Of a DNA stretch of 64,000 bases, positions 59,149 to 64,000 are shown piece by piece. The notes under the pieces are model-generated. The model made no database searches and was not told where the DNA came from. It was given only the letters and a program-made list of their open reading frames with translations. Made by a program: the position numbers and the translations under genes. Source of the stretch: Stropharia rugosoannulata (taxonomy: Eukaryota; Basidiomycota; Agaricomycetes; Agaricales; Strophariaceae); the NCBI GenBank assembly GCA_028532985.1, contig JANCIK010000001.1, positions 3,720,001 through 3,784,000 on the forward strand, given 5' to 3'. Within the stretch, counting starts at the first letter, position 1; each line of letters opens with the position of its first letter.

Positions 59149-60837
59149 CCCAGTGAGAAATGCCAAAAACGAGAAAAAACTAAAGCAAACACTGCCAAGC
59201 CTCACGAAATGTGCGAGTACGGTTTGGCAATCCGTTTGTAGGTCGATTTTGTTTGGCCGAAGAAATAACCTCACAAAACCAGACACAACATTTTGTCAAA
59301 CCGCGTGAAACCATAAAAAACCACAGCAAACCCATAAATTGTGTTTTTAGTCCATTTAATCCAGCTAGAATTGAACCATAAATAACGAGAGAAAACCAAG
59401 ATAAACCACATTTATTGGATACTGCCTAATAACATGGACCCATACCCTGTCTACTAGTACATCGACATGCTCCACAAACCTTCTTTCCCCATCCTGATTG
59501 CATACATCCTCCTGCCGCCAGACCCTCTGCCTGATCCCTGCTCAAATTGCTGCTGATCCCTGCTTGAATTTCCGGTAGTGCTTTCTATTAGAAACTGTTT
59601 CATGAATATAAAAAATGAAAGGAGATAGAGCATATACGCACATATACTAAGTCCAACCAGCGATGTCAGACTGCACCTTCCTAATTCAAAGGAGGAAATT
59701 AAAAATTGTTCTGTTTAACTTGTGGAACACTTACCGACTACGAACTTTTCCTCGCCACATGCTTTCCCCATGATTCAACAATTAGCTTCTGAAAGTACCG
59801 TTAAATTGAGCATACTTACCTTTACCAATCCGGGCCCGAGATAAGCATGATCTTCGGCTCTAAACAGATATTAGACCAACAAAAGTGCGCATATAGGCAC
59901 TTATTATCATACCTATAGACTCTTCGAGGTAATTCTGGGGTGTATACTTTGATGACTGGGACACCTGTCGCTTGCATATTCCTCGGGGGTGAACCGCGGC
60001 ACTTTAGCTGCGTACTAGGCAATTACGAGCCATGGCCCAACTGCGGCCGAGTCACGACGTGTTACAGTTACTGACCTTGTAACATATCTTGGTTGCACTA
60101 TGGATGTGTAGAGAAATGCTGGCACGTCAGCTGGGCACGTACGATGGTAAGAATGTGGTGGTTGGAGAGGAAGAAGTGAGACAGGGAGCAGATTCCGAGT
60201 CCTAGTAACTTTGGGCGAAGCATTTGATCAATCACGTGCTTTCCATACGCGCGTCGCGTGCAGACTGAGTTGAAACTGAGACTTTGGGGAAATCTCAAAG
60301 GCAATTTCATTCCCAGGCAGCCCTATAACTATTAAGTTCACTCTTAGAGCCTCCAAGGTAGCACAATCACTCAAGTACTCAAAATATATATGAACACACA
60401 GAGAGTGATACCAAAGTTATACAATTGCCAGTCCCACTGCAGGCCCCTGGCTGCCAACAGGCTGCTGAGACTTGCCTTCAACTTGCCCGGTAATGGCTTC
60501 ACTTGATAGGGTACAGTGAGTGTCAGCGTGTTACGGTGGCGCTTCAGTGCGCTCCGCAAGCTCGGTATAATTTGCACTACTTAGTATGATGACGTTGAGA
60601 ATGACATTATGTAATACTAATTTGAGAGTCTGTCAAAGTTGTAGAGGATCGGATCGGAGGAGCTTGGGGGAGTTGTAGGCGAGGCAAAGGTGAGGTTCTG
60701 AATAGTTTACTCAGGTTTGGTTGTATTTGAGACACTTTCAAAGCAATATGTGATTGGTTTTGCCTGGTTATGTCGTGTTGGGTACAGTTGGATAATGTTA
60801 GTGTTGTTTGGCGCGGTTTTCGGCATTTCTCACTGGG
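59149..60837. mobile_element. non-autonomous DNA element, CCCAGTGA family, copy 2
   Basis: 1689 bp. The inverted ends begin CCCAGTGAGAAATGCC and match for about 22 of 23 bases. The flanks are CTTCACG at 59142-59148 and 60838-60844 (7-bp target duplication). Both subterminal regions are rich in AAACCA/AACCA motifs (for example 59270-59410). No transposase frame. Confidence 0.85.
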
Positions 60838-60844
60838 CTTCACG

Positions 60845-62782
60845 GGGATTGGCATATTAATTAAGCGCTGGCATCTCTCTGTAAGTGTAACTTAGAATAT
60901 GCACTCCTGCTAGGGTTATGCTCGGAGTGAAGTGGGTTTACCGCGTCGAAGTGGCATGTCTTACCCAAGTCTTTCCACCATGAGCTTGGTGCACAGCCTC
61001 CTATGTTTCCGTAGCCCTAACTGGACAAGAGAACTCGCCTATAAAGTGTACTTGAACGTTGTATGTTGCTGGGCTGCACCACGATCCCCCAACACACACC
61101 TCGTGCGTTCCTCGAGTTTTCCCGCCGTCCGGCGCTAAGTCGAGAGTAAGTGACGGCTAAGAACTACATAAGTACGTGACTTGCATACGTGCTGTTTTGG
61201 TGAGTCCGCTATGTTCGGACCCTATGTAATACTCTATATGTTCTGCCACTGGCAGTGCTAAGTACCATCCCCCTTCATACCCTTCACCGCCTTCTGGATC
61301 TCTCCTTCAGACTACTTCAAGATCTCATGTTTCAATCACATTACTTCTATTACATGCGGTGTGCGGCTGCCCGTGTCGTTGTTGTGCGTGACTCTCGCAC
61401 CTCCGAACCTCTGGCTATTCACCCAGTGGCTCCGTTTCCTTCCTATTATGCACCCCAGCTGCATTGCCGTCTCGACCACCCTTGTCTCTGACTCGTATCA
61501 CACTATAAAGCCTTTGCGTATACATCGTGGACGTATGGTAGCGGGGGTGCAGTGTAGTAGGCCTACCTCACACAATTTTTAGGCTTCGGGTAACGCCCTT
61601 GACATGTGACTTATCAAAATGATTCTAGCAGTCACGCTGCTGTGCTTATCTTATCAGCTCTCATATATCATTACGGAATTAAGCCATCAGCCAGGATGTG
61701 AGTCCAACAGGCATGTATGGCGGTTTCGGTGCAGAGACTTCAATTTTATCCGCTGACACGGGATAGTCGTGCTTCAAAGCTTCATTACTTCTTCTACGCA
61801 CAATAAGTCGTGACTACGTATAATAGAAAGCCTGCCCCGGGCGTGTCAGACGCGTCACGCTACCCCGCCGGGGTACGCGACTGTATACATTCTGTTGTTT
61901 GCGCTTGACATACATATAAAACATGCCCTGAAGTGATTGGTCCCATCGTTGAGAGGGTCAAATGAGGGTGATTGAGTGGGCGTGGGAACGCGGCTGTCTA
62001 TATGCTCACGGTCGCCGCGCACAGCCACGCGGTCACCTGTTTAAGTTGATTGGCTCATGTGTGCCTTGATGCATGATGTCCGAAACTTATATGCACACTA
62101 AGTACTATGTACACACTTAACCCTCTTTAAACCTCCAGGCCAGGCTTAATTTGGCTCACTTATTTATACGCGTCAACGGTTTTGGCCACAAACTCACGAC
62201 AAGCCTATGACAAACAGTTTTGTCCGTTTAAATGCCGGCAGCTACTGTCTTGCTGGCGCCCTTAGCAAGCACCATGCATCACGCACCAGTCTACTGTTCA
62301 GATGCACACTTGAACTCGACCTGCTGTTCAACCCAGAGTCATCGATCGTCGTTCCTTCACGGTTCACACTCTCTTAACGTATGTATATCATTTCGCAGTT
62401 AACAACAAATCACGACATCATCCCATGGTCTTTCAGATTTTGCCTCACTTCAAGCTTCAAGCCTCCCCAATCACAAAACACACCTACGGGAAACAGGGTC
62501 AAAATAAATCGCCTCTTTGGTACTGCATCATCCGAACTTTAAAGAACATCTGTCTGACAACCCGTGAAGGGTTTGATAACCAGAGATCAAGTGGCGAAAA
62601 ACACCTTCCATCAGCTTGTACAAATCCACGGGGATGAGGTTGTTGCTCCCGGGGAAGGGACTTTATAGTAGGCCATTTGCTTTCCAACAATTTTAATTTT
62701 AACACTCAAGGTACTACTTGTACAAGGGATCTCGATCACTATTCGACTGCTGATAAAAATTCAAGAATACTCTCAAACCGGG
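60845..62782. other. intergenic, no supported gene
   Basis: Short frames only (60932-61138 +, 61255-61491 +, 62425-62637 +), without domains or signal peptides. 62783 onwards is the 3' end of the next gene. Confidence 0.5.
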
Positions 62783-64000
62783 TTACACGCCAGCAATGTC
62801 TAGAACAAGACCAGAATTGGATGTCTGGACGTGGACCTTTCCAGAATGCGGAATTGGCTTCCCTTCTTCTGCCCAATAGGTGGTGCCGTTTTGATGAGTA
62901 GACTTTATATCACCTTGCGACACTGTCGCGCGGCGCCTGTGTTTACCACTGGGATCATCGCTTGGAAGGAAATTAACCTGCGCCTTGAACCAAGCCGAGG
63001 TTCGGATATCGTAGTCGCCCTCGTACGTCGGATGCAATGATACATGGGCAGGGCTATTAGATGTTTTTGCGTCTAGCAAGACGGTCGACTCTAGGGGCGC
63101 ATCTTTGAATTCCACGAAAAGGGGGCTGTTACTCGTCTTGGTGGTGATGTCGAACTTGCCACCTGTTTTACTAGATGATGCAAGAATCAATCTAGCGTCG
63201 AGTTTTCTATCCATCGTGAGTGCGTCAGTGAAGTTTGCTATGGAAGATTAAATATGATTTACCCATTGCTGGTTGTAGCCTCCAAAACGGGATCGGTGGA
63301 GTCGCTGGTCAGAGCAACCTCAGCTTCGATGGGTGCGTTAGACGTCTTCAAGACAAGAGAAGTCGATGAGCTGAAGGACCCTCGGATCCCTCCATTAGAC
63401 GTTCTGATGGAGCCTTTCGTTGCCGAAACACTCTAGACATGGATATTAGACATGAAACGTTGCGTAAAGAACAGTGTACTAACATCAACATAGATAGCAG
63501 AGTTTGATCCCTTCAAATGTAAGTTGTCGAAATGAACTTGGGACCTCAGATGCCTAAGTGTGTGTAACGAGTTGGGGACATCCGTTTCGAGACCTTTCAC
63601 AGTCACACCCTCTGGTAAAACGATGGTAGTAATGAACAGAATCGAATCTTCGTGTCGGTGAGGTCGTCGACCATGATGCCAGACAGGAGTCTACAAGACC
63701 GCTTTTAGTACACTCTCACATTGAATTTTCTTTGTTAGTGCTTACGAATATTCCAACGCCCTTCTGGTTCCCATCGCGAGAAACTGAGCAAGCTTTTACT
63801 AACTTCCTGACGCCTTGACGATGGTATTCTGCCACAACGTTGATGGAGACTTTGTCTTTGGGTTGATCATCTGAGGTAAGAATCTCCACAGTCCCGCCTG
63901 AAAGCCATCCACGGGAGATCAAAAGGATGTTGTCGGCTGAAAGAGGTACATCAAAGGTGGTGCTAGCGTAGTGCCAGAAATCCCCGGCTCTGTCGGGTTC
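62783..64000 (-). CDS. adhesin-like repeat protein (DUF7330-like), 5' end beyond the window
   Basis: The C-terminal part of a minus-strand gene; exons within the window are 64000-63746 (partial), 63690-63484, 63432-63263 and 63206-62783, encoding about 350 residues. Seen: a strand-rich first part (NILLISRGWLSGGTVEIL, VSINVVAEYH), VTVKGLETDVPN, then a repeating TSN-centred motif: RTSNGGIRGSF, KTSNAPIEAEV, ATTSNGKLDARL, TKTSNSPLFVEF, AKTSNSPAHVSL and VQTSNSGLVLD. This spaced strand repeat recalls DUF4097/adhesin-type beta folds found in many fungal proteins now grouped as DUF7330; the name is from memory of the pattern. The intron at 63207-63262 is placed so that TSN joins GKLDARL, keeping the repeat. 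No C-terminal anchor is seen. The start lies outside. Confidence 0.82.

Noticed and set aside
59045..59308. 87-aa plus-strand frame
   Set aside because: Crosses the left end of the CCCAGTGA element at 59149, so it is a chance frame.

Overview
The window looks like nuclear DNA of a basidiomycete fungus, most likely an Agaricomycete. The evidence is intron-dense genes (introns mostly about 45-65 bp, GT...AG, often with a CTAAC/CTNAY-like branch site), several exons of 7-21 nt, TATA boxes 45-95 bp ahead of small secreted proteins, and families largely confined to these fungi (DUF6535, DUF4436 and seven-helix membrane proteins). No tRNA, rRNA or CRISPR was seen. All exon structures below were assembled by hand from splice signals and reading frame. 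Family names come from recognising motifs, not from searches.

Left part (1-21.6 kb): mostly conserved single-copy genes. These are an RluA-type tRNA pseudouridine synthase (2766-5174, +), a secreted GH28 exo-polygalacturonase (8099-9907, +), an F-BAR-like coiled-coil protein (11245-13214, -), a Ser/Pro-rich protein of unknown role (15727-16572, -), a coiled-coil protein of unknown role (18017-19481, +) and the spliceosome factor Cwc15 (20436-21578, +).

Middle (22-39 kb): an accessory region. A DUF6535 membrane-protein gene (22233-26322, -) is split by a 1464-bp element with 609-bp inverted repeats and a 7-bp target duplication. Removing the element and one target copy restores the frame exactly, but an in-frame TAG further on marks the gene as dead. 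Then come a His-rich secreted protein with a Kex2-type site (29046-29632), a Cys-rich PAN/apple-like secreted protein (31204-31762), and two small cytosolic-looking proteins of unknown family (34575-35329 + and 36921-37432 -). These lie among dispersed repeats, a TA-flanked mariner/pogo-type MITE, and a truncated copy of the 34575 gene that still keeps its 7-nt micro-exon.

Right part (39-64 kb): a duplicated membrane-protein gene pair (40422-41756 and 46149-47464, same strand, identical exon sizes for exons 2-5), separated by GC-rich repeat-filled DNA; a seven-helix membrane protein (47792-49009, -); a secreted beta-trefoil-like protein (52687-53448); another small secreted protein (55207-55918); a DUF4436 membrane protein (57292-58617, -); and the 3' part of a Ser/Thr/Asn-repeat adhesin-like gene running off the right edge (62783-64000, -). 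Two more non-autonomous DNA elements (50447-51810 and 59149-60837) share the terminus CCCAGTGA and each is flanked by a perfect 7-bp direct repeat. With the DUF6535 insertion, that makes three unrelated-looking inserts with 7-bp target duplications, which is the most interesting mobile-DNA signal here.

The genes do not form a pathway or cluster. The clearest theme is a housekeeping block next to a plastic block rich in secreted proteins, membrane proteins and non-autonomous DNA transposons.
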